This document shows positions 63,875 to 64,000 of a stretch of DNA of 64,000 nt, one piece after another. Under the pieces are notes generated by a model. It was not told where the DNA came from, did no database searches, and saw only the letters and a list, made by a program, of their open reading frames with translations. Made by a program: the position numbers and the translations under genes. This DNA comes from Paracoccus sp. M683 (GTDB lineage: Bacteria > Pseudomonadota > Alphaproteobacteria > Rhodobacterales > Rhodobacteraceae), in the NCBI RefSeq assembly GCF_007096355.1, contig NZ_VKDF01000006.1, positions 130,548 to 194,547 on the forward strand, written 5' to 3'. Each line of letters opens with the position of its first letter. The first letter of the stretch is position 1.

Positions 63875-64000
63875 GCGTCGCCTGTGCCCCACCTTCCGCA
63901 TTTTCACGTGACCTGAGATTTCGCGCCTGATGGAGATTGGGCGGGAGTTTCGCGATGGCGACTACGGTGGAGTTTCTCAGGGACTATGGGGTGGACATCC
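63875..64000. other. Possible start of an inserted mobile element at the right edge
   Basis: After 63870 the coding continuity of the PD-(D/E)XK gene is lost. A frame starting at 63955 (ATGGCGACTACGGTGGAG) runs to the window end. Too little is visible to name a transposase. No terminal repeat can be confirmed. Confidence 0.3.

Overview
The window looks like chromosomal DNA of a Paracoccus-like member of the Rhodobacteraceae (Alphaproteobacteria). The core genes are GC-rich and third-position-GC-biased. The core content fits this group: ctaA heme A synthase, a COQ10/RatA START protein, ahcY-metK, a TrgB-like NUDIX gene next to cysK, and a GAAC-N7-GAAC SOS box of the alphaproteobacterial type. 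The assignment is inference; no rRNA is present to confirm it.

Layout. (1) 1-9.75 kb is mobile or plasmid-like DNA. It holds the 3' part of a DUF3732 ABC-type ATPase, a hairpin-rich leader, ardA with a small partner, a giant RTX protein with an N-terminal HEAWH motif, a small exported protein, and a relaxase/MobC pair followed by a repeat-rich oriT candidate. (2) 10-13.6 kb holds a LysR/MFS divergent pair with a perfect palindromic operator, a broken tyrosine integrase and an N-terminally truncated Crp/Fnr regulator. (3) 13.7-19.3 kb is a decayed cluster of very large, uncharacterised proteins, including a DUF6603-like segment, broken by frameshifts, in-frame stops and deletions. (4) 19.3-47.4 kb is intact core chromosome: cytosine permease/deaminase, K+/H+ antiporter, M32 peptidase, heme A synthase, TrmJ, ThiE-like, ABC-F, Fe3+-binding protein, ahcY-metK, gyrA, AI-2E permease, MscS channel, cysK, NUDIX and others. 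(5) 47.48 kb to the right edge is an integrative element inserted at tRNA-Ser(CGA).

In the integrated element a large serine recombinase reads into the tRNA on the opposite strand. It sits at the end of a leftward operon whose promoter carries an SOS box. Upstream lie a VirD4-type coupling protein, small transfer-associated genes, a ribbon-helix-helix-like protein and a tyrosine recombinase. A pair of inverted 20-bp sites separates these from a rightward block of five unrecognised small genes. No type IV secretion channel is visible, so the element is probably mobilizable rather than self-transmissible, unless those genes lie outside the window.

The cargo at the right end is a defence operon with overlapping genes: Phd-like protein, C5 DNA methyltransferase, Vsr nuclease, GHKL (MORC/MutL-like) ATPase, Z1 helicase, and a PD-(D/E)XK-type gene that stops early next to what looks like foreign DNA. 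The best candidates for less-described biology are the decayed DUF6603 cluster, the SOS-controlled tRNA-Ser element with its inverted-site switch region, the HEAWH-RTX protein, and the Phd-led restriction operon.
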